Source of the DNA: CAYYAQ01 sp964469555
GTDB lineage: Bacteria; Planctomycetota; UBA1135; UBA2386
Length of the DNA: 17,991 bases
Direction: 5' to 3'
NCBI GenBank assembly: GCA_964469555.1
Contig: CAYYAQ010000108.1
Coordinates: 1 to 17,991, forward strand
This document shows positions 1 to 9,954 of this stretch, in pieces. A program made the position numbers and the translations under genes. The notes below the pieces were generated by a model. It was not told the DNA's origin and made no database searches. It saw only the letters and a program-made list of their open reading frames with translations. Each line of letters begins with the position of its first letter. Position 1 is the stretch's first letter.

Positions 1-102
1 AGGCGGGTCGAGAGTCGGCCGGGGGCGATGACTGCCCGAGGCTGTGCAACGGCACCAGTGGAATGGGTCAGAAATCCTGGCCCGCAAAAAACGGCGCACC
101 GG

Positions 103-130
103 TTGATCGACCATTTCGGGCACCTATAGT
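103..130 (+). promoter_or_regulatory. candidate sigma70-type promoter of the atp operon
   Basis: A TTGATC hexamer (103-108) and a TATAGT hexamer (125-130) are separated by 16 nt, close to the -35/-10 consensus. They lie about 85 nt before the first gene of the ATP synthase operon. No other gene is evident in the first 214 bases, so this is the natural place for the operon promoter. It was identified by eye only. Confidence 0.4.
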
Positions 131-214
131 CCCCGGCCAATCGGCGCCAGCGGGGACGTCGCGTCCCACTGACGCCGCCCTCGCACGTTCCCGTGCTGCT
201 CTTTCTTTCAAGCG

Positions 215-532
215 ATGCAGCAGATCAAGTCCGAACGAACCACCCACCCCCTGGGTGCCGGCATGACCATGATCGCGGTGGTCGCCCTGTTCGCCCTCGG
301 AGGTCGGTGGCTCGACGAGAAAACCGGACTCGGCCCGCTCTTTCTGTTGATCGGCTTCCTCATCGGCGCCCTCGGCGGGTTCATCCACCTCGTCGCGGCG
401 CTGGCGCCTGAACTGCTGCCATTCCGATCCAAGAAGTCCGCTTTCGACAAGAGTGCGAGGGCGGGCGAGCGTTCCCCGGAGCCCGAGTCCGACGATCACT
501 CCGAATCTCCCCCCGACCAAGCCTCATCTTGA
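215..532 (+). CDS. AtpI/AtpZ-type ATP synthase accessory protein
   Basis: This 105-residue protein has two membrane helices (about 14-30 and 40-62) joined by a short loop with the sequence GRWLDEKTGLGP. That pattern is typical of the small 'ATPase gene 1' (AtpZ/AtpI) family encoded at the head of F-ATPase operons. Members are thought to help assembly or cation supply of the Fo sector rather than catalysis. A polar, Ser/Glu/Asp-rich tail follows from about residue 71. The ATG at 215 has only a weak ribosome binding site. The stop overlaps the next start as TTGA (529-532), so the two genes are probably translationally coupled. The family assignment comes from the motif and the operon position. 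Confidence 0.75.
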   Translation: MQQIKSERTTHPLGAGMTMIAVVALFALGGRWLDEKTGLGPLFLLIGFLIGALGGFIHLVAALAPELLPFRSKKSAFDKSARAGERSPEPESDDHSESPPDQASS

Positions 533-1068
533 CCAGTCTCGCACGCGTGACCGAAACCGTGACAGCACAGGAGTCGTCGAAGGCAGCGAATCCGTTGCCG
601 TGGTCCGTGGCTTCGCGGAGCTCGGCGATCGGAGCTTTGGCGGTGGGCGCGATCGTCGCCACGCTGCTCCTGGCGGCGCCCACGACGACGATTCCGCCCG
701 AGTCCCGGAACTTCATCGCGTGGGGGGGCCTCGCTGGCGGCGGGATCGGGACCCTGGGCAACTGGATCGTCGCCCGGGGCGCCCTGCGTCGGGTCGGCGG
801 ACCCGAGGCCAGCTCGGACTTCGTGCGCGCGATCTTCCTGGATTTCGTGCTCCAGGTCTTCGCTGTGGTCGCCGGAACGATGACCCTGTATTTGCTTCAG
901 TTGAAATTCCAGGAGTTTGCGGCATTTGGGGCAACCCTTGCGGGTGCGGCTGTTGTGTTCCGTGCGCCGGGCACGGTGCTGGTCAGCCGCGCTCTCAATC
1001 GGCGGGCACAGGCCTCCCGAGACACTGCTCAAGAAGTCGCCACCTCACACCAGGAAGATTCACGTTGA
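529..1068 (+). CDS. four-helix membrane protein in the AtpI slot of the atp operon
   Basis: This 179-residue protein has four predicted membrane helices (about 32-51, 62-82, 101-124 and 130-153), an N-terminal polar segment and a short charged C-terminus. I do not recognise it by sequence. The topology and its place between an AtpZ-like gene and atpB match the 'ATP synthase I' (AtpI) family, so a role in Fo assembly or ion supply is plausible but inferred. It starts with TTG at 529, overlapping the previous stop (TTGA). Its own stop overlaps the TTG start of atpB in the same way (1065-1068). A GTG start at 547 is an alternative. Confidence 0.65.
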   Translation: MTSLARVTETVTAQESSKAANPLPWSVASRSSAIGALAVGAIVATLLLAAPTTTIPPESRNFIAWGGLAGGGIGTLGNWIVARGALRRVGGPEASSDFVRAIFLDFVLQVFAVVAGTMTLYLLQLKFQEFAAFGATLAGAAVVFRAPGTVLVSRALNRRAQASRDTAQEVATSHQEDSR

Positions 1069-2063
1069 CGAGCCTGCTGAGATTCCTGCCGGTCCTCTAC
1101 CTCGCGCTGACGGTCCTCCCGGCCCAGTCGGGGTCGGGCACGGCGCCGGACGCGCCGTCCACGGTGGGCGTCACGCACACGGCTGCCGCGGACTTGTCCG
1201 AGAGCGAGGTCGCGCCTCTGGTCCCGGTCCCGCTGCCCCAGAAGCGCACCAAGACCCTGGCCGAGATGGAGGACCGGGACTTCTTCGTCATCAACTTCCT
1301 CCACCTGATCCCGCACCCGCTGTTTGGCGGGCACGGCCCCGAGGGCGAGACCTTCGCGACGTTCTACAACAACAACCTCTTCCAGGTGTTCGCGGTCGCG
1401 CTGATGCTCGTCGTGTTCACGCTGGTGAAGAAGAGCTTCGCTGGCGGCTCCCCGGGTGGGTTCGTCCGAGTCTTCCGAGGTTGGTGCCACTGGTTGCGCG
1501 ACGAGGTCATCTACTCGGTGATGGGCAAGGAGGACGGTCGTGCCTGGGCGCCGTACTTCCTCTACGTCTTCTTCTTCGTGGCGTTCATGAATCTGATGGG
1601 GCTGATCCCGGTCTGGGGCGTGACCGCGACGGCGAGCTACTACGTCACCGGCACCCTGGCCACGACCACGTTCGTGTGCATGCTGTTCTTCGGCATGAAG
1701 CAGCAGGGCGTGGCCGGCTACTTCAGGAACCTGCTGCCGCACGACCTGCCGATCGCCCTGCTCCCGCTGATGGCCGTGGTCGAGCTGGTCGGCATGTTCA
1801 TCAAGCCGTTCGCCCTAATGGTTCGCCTGTTTGCGAACATGCTCGGCGGGCACATGGTCGTCTACGCGTTCCTCGGGATGATCTTCCTGTTCGCGAAGAT
1901 GATGGGCGGCAACGTCTTCCTATCCAGCTTGACCGCGATACCGGCGTTCGGCATGAGCGTCTTCATCATGATCATCGAGGGGTTCATCTCCCTCCTCCAG
2001 GCCTACGTCTTCACCTACCTGAGTGTCATCTTCGTTCACCAAGCCATGCATCCGGCCCACTGA
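1065..2063 (+). CDS. atpB: ATP synthase Fo subunit a
   Basis: Subunit a forms the proton half-channels and the stator face against the c-ring in the inner membrane. The protein has 332 residues. The conserved segment VRLFANMLGGH carries the essential arginine (Arg254, equivalent to E. coli Arg210), and the C-terminal helix has the LLQAYVF segment with the conserved Gln. The N-terminus looks like a signal peptide (MTSLLRFLPVLYLALTVLPA) followed by a roughly 50-residue polar extension, longer than E. coli subunit a. The reading frame is open far upstream. I chose the TTG at 1065 because an AGGAAG ribosome binding site lies 8-10 nt before it and because it overlaps the preceding stop as TTGA. 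Everything upstream in this frame shadows the previous gene. Confidence 0.93.
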   Translation: MTSLLRFLPVLYLALTVLPAQSGSGTAPDAPSTVGVTHTAAADLSESEVAPLVPVPLPQKRTKTLAEMEDRDFFVINFLHLIPHPLFGGHGPEGETFATFYNNNLFQVFAVALMLVVFTLVKKSFAGGSPGGFVRVFRGWCHWLRDEVIYSVMGKEDGRAWAPYFLYVFFFVAFMNLMGLIPVWGVTATASYYVTGTLATTTFVCMLFFGMKQQGVAGYFRNLLPHDLPIALLPLMAVVELVGMFIKPFALMVRLFANMLGGHMVVYAFLGMIFLFAKMMGGNVFLSSLTAIPAFGMSVFIMIIEGFISLLQAYVFTYLSVIFVHQAMHPAH

Positions 2064-2122
2064 CGCTGACCTCAATTCCATCCAACTAGCGAAAACCACC
2101 CCTTACTGAAGGACCCAAGACA

Positions 2123-2455
2123 ATGCTCGAATCCATTCTCGAAATGGCCCCGATGGCCGCAGATGCGATCGCCATCGCGCAGGAGACCGCCGCTGACAAA
2201 GCCGCCGCAGCAGCCAACAAGCTCGTGATGTCCGGCAACTACGGCCCGGGTCTCGGCGCAGGTCTCGCTGCCGGCGGCGCCGCGATCGGCGCCGGCCTCG
2301 GCATCGGTCAGATCGGTGGCCAGGCTGGCACCGGCATCGCCCGTCAGCCGGAAGCCGCAGACGTCATCAAGGGCAACGCCCTGCTGATGGCGGCGCTGGT
2401 CGAAGGGGTCGCCCTGTTCGCGGCCGTCATCGGCCTCATGCTCTACCTGAAGTGA
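2123..2455 (+). CDS. atpE: ATP synthase Fo subunit c
   Basis: Subunit c forms the rotating membrane ring. The protein has 110 residues, longer than the usual 75-90 because of a roughly 40-residue N-terminal extension. The first helix is Gly/Ala-rich (about 42-70). The polar loop ARQPE (73-77) contacts F1. The second helix carries the ion-binding carboxylate Glu94 in the context ALVEGVALF. A Gln (Gln63) sits in helix 1, but the Ser-Thr pair after the Glu that marks Na+-binding rings is absent, so proton coupling is more likely. An AAGGA ribosome binding site precedes the ATG. Four bases separate its stop from atpF. Confidence 0.95.
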   Translation: MLESILEMAPMAADAIAIAQETAADKAAAAANKLVMSGNYGPGLGAGLAAGGAAIGAGLGIGQIGGQAGTGIARQPEAADVIKGNALLMAALVEGVALFAAVIGLMLYLK

Positions 2456-2459
2456 GGCT

Positions 2460-2990
2460 ATGAGTGGCCTTTTCATGAGCATGGCCGTGATCGCCGGCGA
2501 CGGTTTCGACCTCTTCCAGTGGCAACCCGGGGTTGTCATCTGGTCGGTGGCGATCTTCCTCGTGTCGCTGCCCTTCATGTACAAGTTCGTCTTCGGTCCG
2601 ATCATTCGGAACCTCGACGAACGGGACAAGAAGGTCGAAGACGCGGCGCGCGCCGCGGAAGACGCGAAGATCGCTGCCGAACGTGCCGTGGCCGACGCCG
2701 AGCAATCGCGTCAGGAGGCCATGGCCGAGGCGCGTCAGGCGAAGGACGCCGCGATGGCTCGGATCCAACGCGAGGTCGCGGACGAACGTGCCGCGGCCAA
2801 AGCGGAAGCCGAACGCGAACGCGAGAAGGCCAGCAATGAGATCGAGGCTGCCAAGCGTCGCGCCCTCGCGGAGATTCGTCGGGAGGTGGTCAACCTGACC
2901 ATCGCTTCGACGGGCAAGATCCTCCGCCAGGACATCGACGACGAGGCGCATCGACGGCTGGTCGACGACTTCATGGGCCCGCAGAACTAG
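2460..2990 (+). CDS. atpF: ATP synthase Fo subunit b
   Basis: Subunit b is the peripheral stalk that holds F1 against rotation. This 176-residue protein has a single membrane helix (about 24-44). A long Ala/Glu/Arg/Lys-rich stretch (about 50-150) forms a coiled coil, and the C-terminus is amphipathic and meets subunit delta. Length and layout are normal for the family. The start at 2460 lies 4 nt after the atpE stop. A second ATG at 2475 is a possible alternative but has no better ribosome binding site. Confidence 0.93.
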   Translation: MSGLFMSMAVIAGDGFDLFQWQPGVVIWSVAIFLVSLPFMYKFVFGPIIRNLDERDKKVEDAARAAEDAKIAAERAVADAEQSRQEAMAEARQAKDAAMARIQREVADERAAAKAEAEREREKASNEIEAAKRRALAEIRREVVNLTIASTGKILRQDIDDEAHRRLVDDFMGPQN

Positions 2991-3022
2991 CCGCGCAAAA
3001 CCAACGGATCCAGGTAACTGAC

Positions 3023-3556
3023 ATGAGTCTGACCGCGCAAAGGTATGCCAAGGCGATATTCGAAGTGGCCAAGGGTCACGACGCGTTGGATGCGGTCGAC
3101 GCCGACCTCGGTCGGCTTGCCAGCGCCCTGCGCGATCCTGCTGCCAACGCCGTGGTGACAAGCCCCGACACGAGGGCGAACGTGCGAGCGCAGATCGTGG
3201 CAAAGCTCGTAGGCCCGTGTCACGACCTGACGACAAACCTGATCGGCGTCGTGCTGCAGCGCCGTCGCGAAGCCGTGCTCACGGACTTGTCCACGGCGTT
3301 CAGGAATCTGCTGCGCGGGTCGCGCGGGAGGATCCTGGGCGTGGTCGAGACGGCGAAGTCCATCGACGAGAAGGGGCTCAAGAGCCTCGAGGAGCACGCC
3401 TCCAAACTGGTGGGCAAGAACGTCACCCTCGAGGTCGCAGTCAACCCCGACCTGATCGGAGGCGTCCGCCTTCGGCTCGGCAACACCCTCTACGACGGCT
3501 CCGTTGCCACCGTGCTCGAAGAGCTCGAGCGCGCCCTGATGGAAGCGCCGTTGTAG
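3023..3556 (+). CDS. atpH: ATP synthase F1 subunit delta
   Basis: Subunit delta links the top of the F1 head to the b stalk. The protein has 177 residues, the normal family length. It begins with the typical RYAKAIFEVA helix. It ends with the family signature VNPDLIGGVRLRLGNTLYDG, followed by a helix ending in LEELERAL. An AGG lies about 9 nt before the ATG. It sits between atpF and atpA, as in most bacterial atp operons. Confidence 0.93.
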   Translation: MSLTAQRYAKAIFEVAKGHDALDAVDADLGRLASALRDPAANAVVTSPDTRANVRAQIVAKLVGPCHDLTTNLIGVVLQRRREAVLTDLSTAFRNLLRGSRGRILGVVETAKSIDEKGLKSLEEHASKLVGKNVTLEVAVNPDLIGGVRLRLGNTLYDGSVATVLEELERALMEAPL

Positions 3557-3607
3557 GCCCTTCCCCGAATACAGACACAACGAGAATTTCCACCCCAAGA
3601 GACAGAC

Positions 3608-5149
<1,542 letters not shown>

Positions 5150-5164
5150 CGGGCAAGCACAGCC

Positions 5165-6049
5165 ATGGCCAACATCAAGGAACTACGGGTTCGCATCAAA
5201 TCCGTCGGCGGGATCGCCAAGATCACCGGCGCGATGGAGATGGTGGCTTCGATGAAGCTGCGCAAGGCGCAGGCTGCGGCTCTGTCGTTGCGTCCCTACA
5301 CCGGTGAGATCCGGCACCTGATCGATCACCTCGCGGAGTTCGTCGGCAACGACGCGTCGTTGCCGTTGTTCGAACGGCGCCAGGTGAAGACCACGGGCGT
5401 CCTGATTATCTCCTCGGACCGCGGGTTGTGCGGCGCGTTCAATTCGAACCTGCTCGCGAAGTTCCACAGCTTGGAGCGCGCGAAGAAGGCCGAGGACCCG
5501 AACCGCCAGTTCAAGCTCTTCTGCTACGGCAAGAAGAGCTACAACTACCTCTACAAGCGCGGCTACCAGATCGAGAAGTACTTCGTCGAGCCGCCGCTAG
5601 ACAAGGCGGACTTCAGCGCTGCCAAGATGGTGTCCACCGAGCTCGTGCGCGCGTTCGAGGCCAAAGAGGTCGACGAGGTGACGGTGCTCTTCACGGAGTT
5701 CCAGACGGTCGTGAAGTTCGTGCCCACGCCATCGTCGTTCCTGCCGGTCGGTGACATCGAGACCGGCGACGGGGCCTCGACCGACAGCCACAAACCGGAC
5801 TACATGCTCGAGCCGGATCCGGAGACGATCTTCAACCGGCTCATCCCTCGCTACCTCGAGACGGTCATCTACGACGCGATCCTCGAGTCCCAGGCTTCCG
5901 AACACGCGTCTCGCCGGATGGCGATGAAGAGCGCATCGGACGCAGCCAACCGCATGCAGAAGGACCTGAAGAAGGTCTACAACCGTGCGCGACAGGAAGG
6001 CATCACGAAGGAGCTGCTCGACATCATCGGCGGCGCCAGCGCGGTGTGA
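5165..6049 (+). CDS. atpG: ATP synthase F1 subunit gamma
   Basis: Gamma is the central shaft that couples c-ring rotation to catalysis. The protein has 294 residues. The N-terminal helix begins MANIKELRVRIKSVGGIAKI and continues to MEMVASMKLRKAQ. The C-terminal helix includes ASRRMAMKSASDAANRM, the signature that runs up the F1 cavity. The middle Rossmann-like domain contains SSDRGLCGAFNSNL. It begins 15 nt after atpA and ends with TGA. There is no sign of truncation. Confidence 0.95.
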   Translation: MANIKELRVRIKSVGGIAKITGAMEMVASMKLRKAQAAALSLRPYTGEIRHLIDHLAEFVGNDASLPLFERRQVKTTGVLIISSDRGLCGAFNSNLLAKFHSLERAKKAEDPNRQFKLFCYGKKSYNYLYKRGYQIEKYFVEPPLDKADFSAAKMVSTELVRAFEAKEVDEVTVLFTEFQTVVKFVPTPSSFLPVGDIETGDGASTDSHKPDYMLEPDPETIFNRLIPRYLETVIYDAILESQASEHASRRMAMKSASDAANRMQKDLKKVYNRARQEGITKELLDIIGGASAV

Positions 6050-6100
6050 CCCACCCACCAACCACGACATTCAAAGCACAGTCAAAGAGGACAACCAACC

Positions 6101-7573
6101 GTGACCGCCACTGCCACAACCGAAGGCAAGATTCTCCAGGTGTTCGGACCCGTGGTGGACGTCGAGTTCCCCGAGGGGCACTTGCCGGCCATCTACAACG
6201 CGATCACCGTCAAGAACGATGAGCAGGACATCGACCTCGTACTCGAGGTCGCCCAGCAGCTCGGCAACTCGACGGTGCGCACGGTCGCCATGTCCACGAC
6301 GGACGGCGTCCGGCGTGGACTGGCGGCGATCGACACCGGTGGACCGATCATGGTTCCGGTCGGTCCGGGGACCATGGGCCGCTTGTTCGACACCCTCGGT
6401 CGCCCCCTCGACGAAGGTGTTGCCCACCCGCGCACTGGCGAGACGATCGGCGGCGCCGACGCGGTCGACTACCACCCGATCCACCGCTCACCGCCGAGCT
6501 TCGAGGACCAGGAGACCATCGATGTCGTGTTCGAGACCGGCATCAAGGTCGTCGACCTTTTGTGCCCCTTCGCGAAGGGCGGCAAGATCGGCCTCTTCGG
6601 GGGCGCCGGCGTGGGCAAGACGGTGATCATCCAGGAACTCATCCGCGTGACCGCGGTGGAGAAGGGCGGCTTCTCCGTGTTCTGCGGTGTGGGCGAGCGC
6701 ACCCGCGAGGGCAACGACCTCTGGCTGGAAATGGCCGAGTCCGAATACACGACCCCCGACGGCGAGAAGGCCTCGGTGCTGGACAACGCGGTCCTCGTGT
6801 TCGGTCAGATGAACGAGCCGCCTGGCGCGCGTCTCCGCGTGGGCCTGACGGGTCTGACGATGGCGGAGTACTTCCGCGACGTCGAGCACAAGGACGTGCT
6901 GTTGTTCGTCGACAACGTGTTCCGGTTCGTGCAGGCCGGCTCCGAAGTGTCCGCACTCCTCGGTCGCCTGCCGTCCGCAGTGGGCTACCAGCCGACGATG
7001 GCATCCGAGATGGGCGCGATCCAGGAGCGCATCACGTCGACGAAGGACGGCTCGGTCACGTCGATGCAGGCCATCTACGTGCCCGCTGACGACATCACCG
7101 ACCCGGCGCCGGTCGCGACGTTCGCTCACCTCGACTCCACGATCATCCTCGAGCGGCAGATCGCCGAGCTCGGCATCTACCCGGCCGTGGACCCGCTAAA
7201 GTCGACCTCGAAGATGCTCTCCCCCGACACCGTCGGCGAAGAACACTACAAGGTCGCCCGCGACGTGCAGGTCACGTTGCAGCGCTACCAGGATCTCCGC
7301 GACATCATCGCGATTCTCGGAATGGAGGAACTCTCCGACGACGACAAGCAGGTCGTGAACCGCGCCCGCCGCATCCAGAGGTTCCTCGCCCAGCCGTTTT
7401 TCGTCGCCGAGACGTTCACCGGCACCCCGGGCATCTTCGTGAACCGCGAGGACACGGTGCGCTCCTTCAAGGAGATCCTCGAAGGCAAGCACGACGACCT
7501 CCCCGAGCAGGCCTTCTACATGGTGGGCGCGATTGAGGAGGCCGTCGAGAAGGCCAAGGGCATGCAGGGCTAG
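6101..7573 (+). CDS. atpD: ATP synthase F1 subunit beta
   Basis: Beta carries the three catalytic sites that make ATP. The protein has 490 residues. The P-loop GGAGVGKT ends with Lys172-173 by codon count. The catalytic glutamate lies in GVGERTREGNDLW, Walker B is VLLFVDNVFRF, and the lever segment is MEELSDDD in place of the usual DELSEED. The C-terminus QAFYMVGAIEEAVEKAK is typical. The start is GTG at 6101 with an AGAGGA ribosome binding site. The N-terminus is slightly longer than in E. coli, which shifts numbering by about 18 residues. The stop lies 4 nt before atpC. Confidence 0.97.
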   Translation: MTATATTEGKILQVFGPVVDVEFPEGHLPAIYNAITVKNDEQDIDLVLEVAQQLGNSTVRTVAMSTTDGVRRGLAAIDTGGPIMVPVGPGTMGRLFDTLGRPLDEGVAHPRTGETIGGADAVDYHPIHRSPPSFEDQETIDVVFETGIKVVDLLCPFAKGGKIGLFGGAGVGKTVIIQELIRVTAVEKGGFSVFCGVGERTREGNDLWLEMAESEYTTPDGEKASVLDNAVLVFGQMNEPPGARLRVGLTGLTMAEYFRDVEHKDVLLFVDNVFRFVQAGSEVSALLGRLPSAVGYQPTMASEMGAIQERITSTKDGSVTSMQAIYVPADDITDPAPVATFAHLDSTIILERQIAELGIYPAVDPLKSTSKMLSPDTVGEEHYKVARDVQVTLQRYQDLRDIIAILGMEELSDDDKQVVNRARRIQRFLAQPFFVAETFTGTPGIFVNREDTVRSFKEILEGKHDDLPEQAFYMVGAIEEAVEKAKGMQG

Positions 7574-7577
7574 TCCG

Positions 7578-7988
7578 ATGGCCGAACTTCACCTCCGCGT
7601 CGTCACGCCACAGAGCACGATCATCGACCGCAAGGTCTCGTCCGTGGAGTTCATGGGTGTCGACGGCAGCTACGGCATCCTGCCGGGTCACGCCGCCCTG
7701 ATGACGGCCACGAAGCCGGGTATCGTTACCATCAAGGAGACGGATGGCAGCGTGGAGGAGATGATCGTCACCGACGGCTTCGCCGAAGTCCGCCGCAACA
7801 TCCTCTCTCTGATCTGCGAAGCTGGAGAGTTGGCCGGCGAGATCGATCTCGAGCGCGCTGCCGAAGCCGAGAAGCGCGCCCGCGCGGCGATCTCCGACCG
7901 GACGAAGGTCGACGTCAACCTGCCGAAGGCAGAGGCTGCGTTGCAACGCGCGCTGTTGCGTCAGATGCTGGGGCGCAAGCGACGGTAG
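7578..7988 (+). CDS. atpC: ATP synthase F1 subunit epsilon
   Basis: Epsilon binds the foot of gamma and regulates hydrolysis. The protein has 136 residues. The N-terminal beta-sandwich starts MAELHLRVVTPQ and contains SYGILPGHAAL, the most conserved piece of the family. The C-terminal part is helical and rich in Ala/Glu/Arg. The frame is open further upstream inside atpD. I chose the ATG at 7578 because it begins the family's usual N-terminus, 4 nt after the atpD stop. It is the last recognisable atp gene. Confidence 0.95.
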   Translation: MAELHLRVVTPQSTIIDRKVSSVEFMGVDGSYGILPGHAALMTATKPGIVTIKETDGSVEEMIVTDGFAEVRRNILSLICEAGELAGEIDLERAAEAEKRARAAISDRTKVDVNLPKAEAALQRALLRQMLGRKRR

Positions 7989-8019
7989 GGATCGATGGCA
8001 GCCTGAGCGGCGGTCGATC

Positions 8020-8652
8020 GTGACACCACGCGCGATTCACCGACTCGACGTCCGCGCCAGCGCCAGGCAGGTCGAAGCGCACGAGGCGTCGAGCTGGCGC
8101 TACGTCAACTTTGTCGCGGTGAATGCCGGACTGTTCTTCCTGATCCGGTCACAGACCCCGACGACGTGGCACGGTGGCGAGACGATCCTGATGATCTTCG
8201 CCTTTCTTATGGCACTCGTGATCATCCGGCCCTGGCATCGCTTCCTGCGAGTCGACATGGACACCGGGATCGTCACGTTTCAGTGGCGCGTGTTCGTGCT
8301 GTTCCCCATCGTCCGGCGAGAGTTTGATCTGACGAACCGGCAGCTCGGCGTCGCCCACCGATCGACCAGGGCAGCCAAGACCGAGACGGGTCAATCCGGC
8401 GTCGGTTGCCTGATGATGGCTCTACCGTTCCCGCTCAGCCTGCTGTCGTTCCTGTTCCGTGGCGAGAGAGACACGAGTATTCGTGTTTCGAGCTGGTCGG
8501 CGCTCTGCATCTCGAACCCGGAACGGGACCGCACGGAAGAGATCACGGCGGTGACGAGTGAAGCCGTCGTGATTCCGTTTCTCCAAGCGGTCCGGGAGAT
8601 GCTGCCCGGTCAGGTCGAGCTACCCTACGGAGAGGCGCCGCCGTTCGACTAG
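8020..8652 (+). CDS. hypothetical membrane protein downstream of atpC
   Basis: This 210-residue protein belongs to no family I recognise. It has a charged N-terminus and two membrane helices (about 27-43 and 54-70). A probably cytoplasmic segment with alternating beta-like sequence follows (DTGIVTFQWRVFVLFPIVRR, about 81-100). A further hydrophobic stretch lies at about 128-146. The arrangement resembles small two-helix proteins with a PH-like domain, but this is only a shape comparison. The start is GTG at 8020. The ATG at 7994 meets a stop after three codons. It may be the last member of the atp transcript (31 nt gap), with no evidence that it takes part in ATP synthesis. Confidence 0.6.
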   Translation: MTPRAIHRLDVRASARQVEAHEASSWRYVNFVAVNAGLFFLIRSQTPTTWHGGETILMIFAFLMALVIIRPWHRFLRVDMDTGIVTFQWRVFVLFPIVRREFDLTNRQLGVAHRSTRAAKTETGQSGVGCLMMALPFPLSLLSFLFRGERDTSIRVSSWSALCISNPERDRTEEITAVTSEAVVIPFLQAVREMLPGQVELPYGEAPPFD

Positions 8653-8675
8653 CTGCTGCCCAGAGTGTGGGTACC

Positions 8676-8722
8676 GATCGCACTCGCGATCACGCCCCCT
8701 GATCCGGGTGTCTCCCCCGGAT
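8676..8722. terminator. two hairpins between convergent genes, possible terminator region
   Basis: Two perfect inverted repeats lie in the 165-nt gap between converging genes. The first is GATCGC/GCGATC (8676-8681 and 8686-8691, 4-nt loop). The second is ATCCGGG/CCCGGAT (8702-8708 and 8716-8722, 7-nt loop). The position suits bidirectional termination. Neither is followed by a T tract on either strand, so they are not classical intrinsic terminators. Confidence 0.35.
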
Positions 8723-8817
8723 GTGGTCCACCGTGGGGCGGGATTTCGTCGCGGCGTCGCGTGTTTGGCACCTCGCGACCCGACACCTCGGGCAGTGGTA
8801 ATCGGACATGGTCATGT

Positions 8818-9954
8818 CTACTTGAACTCTGAGCGCTTGCCGTTCACGTCGACGACGTCGATGCGGTCACCTTGCACGAGGAGTCCCCGCACCTTCTTCG
8901 CATCGGTCCAGGGTACGTCGATCGCCAAAACGCGGCGCTTGTCGTAGATGGCAGTGACCTGGGCGACCTTCGTGTGTCCGATGACGATCGTCTTCGCGCC
9001 GAGGTTCTCGAGGATCGCGTCCATCTGGTCGGATGTCGGCGTCGGGCCGAAGCTGAGGCTCCACTCCTTGAAGTAGCCGCGGTACCACAGGGGCCCTTGC
9101 GTACCCCAGGTGATGGCCTGGAGCGTCTTGTTCTGGATTTCGAGGGGTGGGGTGCCGAGGACGGAGCGGATGGCGACATTCAAGCCGGCCAGATCCACCT
9201 TGCCCGGGGCGAGCGGCGGCGAGACGCCGGCGTGGACGAAGAGATAGTCGCCGACCCTCGTGAGCGAGTTCTGCGCGCGCATCCAGCGTCCGATCTCGGT
9301 GTCGGCACCGACGATGCCCCGAGGCGGGATGCCGAACAGCGCCGCGACGCGTTTGTACTTCGGCGCCATGTAGCGGACATCGCCGCCCATGATCATGACT
9401 TCGTGGTTGCCGAGCACGTAGTGCAGGCGACCGCCGGCAGCGAGGGCTTCCCGCGACAACCGGTACAGCATCCACAACGTCTCGGTGACTTTTTGCCCGC
9501 GGTCGACCATGTCGCCGACACACACGAAGTGCCCCTTGCCGAATGCCCACTTGCCGTTCTTGTCGACCACGCCGTTGGCCTTCAGGAATTGGAACATGGC
9601 GTCGTACTCGCCCTCGACGTCGCTGATGATGAACAACTTTTTGGGCATCGGCCACGTCGACGCGGGGGGCGTGTGCTTGCCGAGTTTCAGCGACTTGCCG
9701 AGAAGCGCCTCGAACTCGGGCAACTCGATCGGCTTGCCGGCGGCGAAACGCTTCTCCACGATCTTCCCGGCGTGCACCCACTTCGCGGTGACGGAGCCGT
9801 CCTTCCCGTGAAATAGATGCGGCCCATCTTCGAGCACGGGGAGCACGGGGGTCTGGATCGTTGGCTTGGGCTTCGACCCGGTGATCTGTGCTTCGCAGGG
9901 GAAGAGCAGACAACCCGATACGAGAAACAGGGTGAGAATCGTGGACCAGCGCAT
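8818..9954 (-). CDS. calcineurin-like metallophosphatase, predicted lipoprotein
   Basis: The protein has 378 residues. The N-terminus MRWSTILTLFLVSGC ends in a lipobox-like VSGC (Cys15), suggesting export and lipid anchoring. The dinuclear-metal phosphatase motifs appear in order: SDVEGEYD (111-118), GDMVDRG (147-153), GNHE (182-185), then FVHAGVSP and VIGHTKV. The first motif has Glu where many calcineurin-like enzymes have His. As I recall, the Shewanella-like/bacterial protein-phosphatase branch also carries Asp-x-Glu-Gly here, so the enzyme is probably active. The substrate is unknown. An open frame extends 14 codons upstream, but the ATG at 9954 has a GGAAGG ribosome binding site and begins the signal sequence directly. 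Confidence 0.82.
   Translation of the reverse strand: MRWSTILTLFLVSGCLLFPCEAQITGSKPKPTIQTPVLPVLEDGPHLFHGKDGSVTAKWVHAGKIVEKRFAAGKPIELPEFEALLGKSLKLGKHTPPASTWPMPKKLFIISDVEGEYDAMFQFLKANGVVDKNGKWAFGKGHFVCVGDMVDRGQKVTETLWMLYRLSREALAAGGRLHYVLGNHEVMIMGGDVRYMAPKYKRVAALFGIPPRGIVGADTEIGRWMRAQNSLTRVGDYLFVHAGVSPPLAPGKVDLAGLNVAIRSVLGTPPLEIQNKTLQAITWGTQGPLWYRGYFKEWSLSFGPTPTSDQMDAILENLGAKTIVIGHTKVAQVTAIYDKRRVLAIDVPWTDAKKVRGLLVQGDRIDVVDVNGKRSEFK

Noticed and set aside
453..1064. Upstream extension of the atpB frame giving a 536-residue protein
   Set aside because: The extension lies over two other genes in another phase and reads as Arg/Gly/Pro-rich shadow sequence. The ribosome binding site and TTGA overlap place the start at 1065.
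2123..2455. Sodium-coupled c-ring
   Set aside because: Gln63 is present in helix 1, but the residues after Glu94 are Gly-Val, not the Ser-Thr pair typical of Na+ sites.
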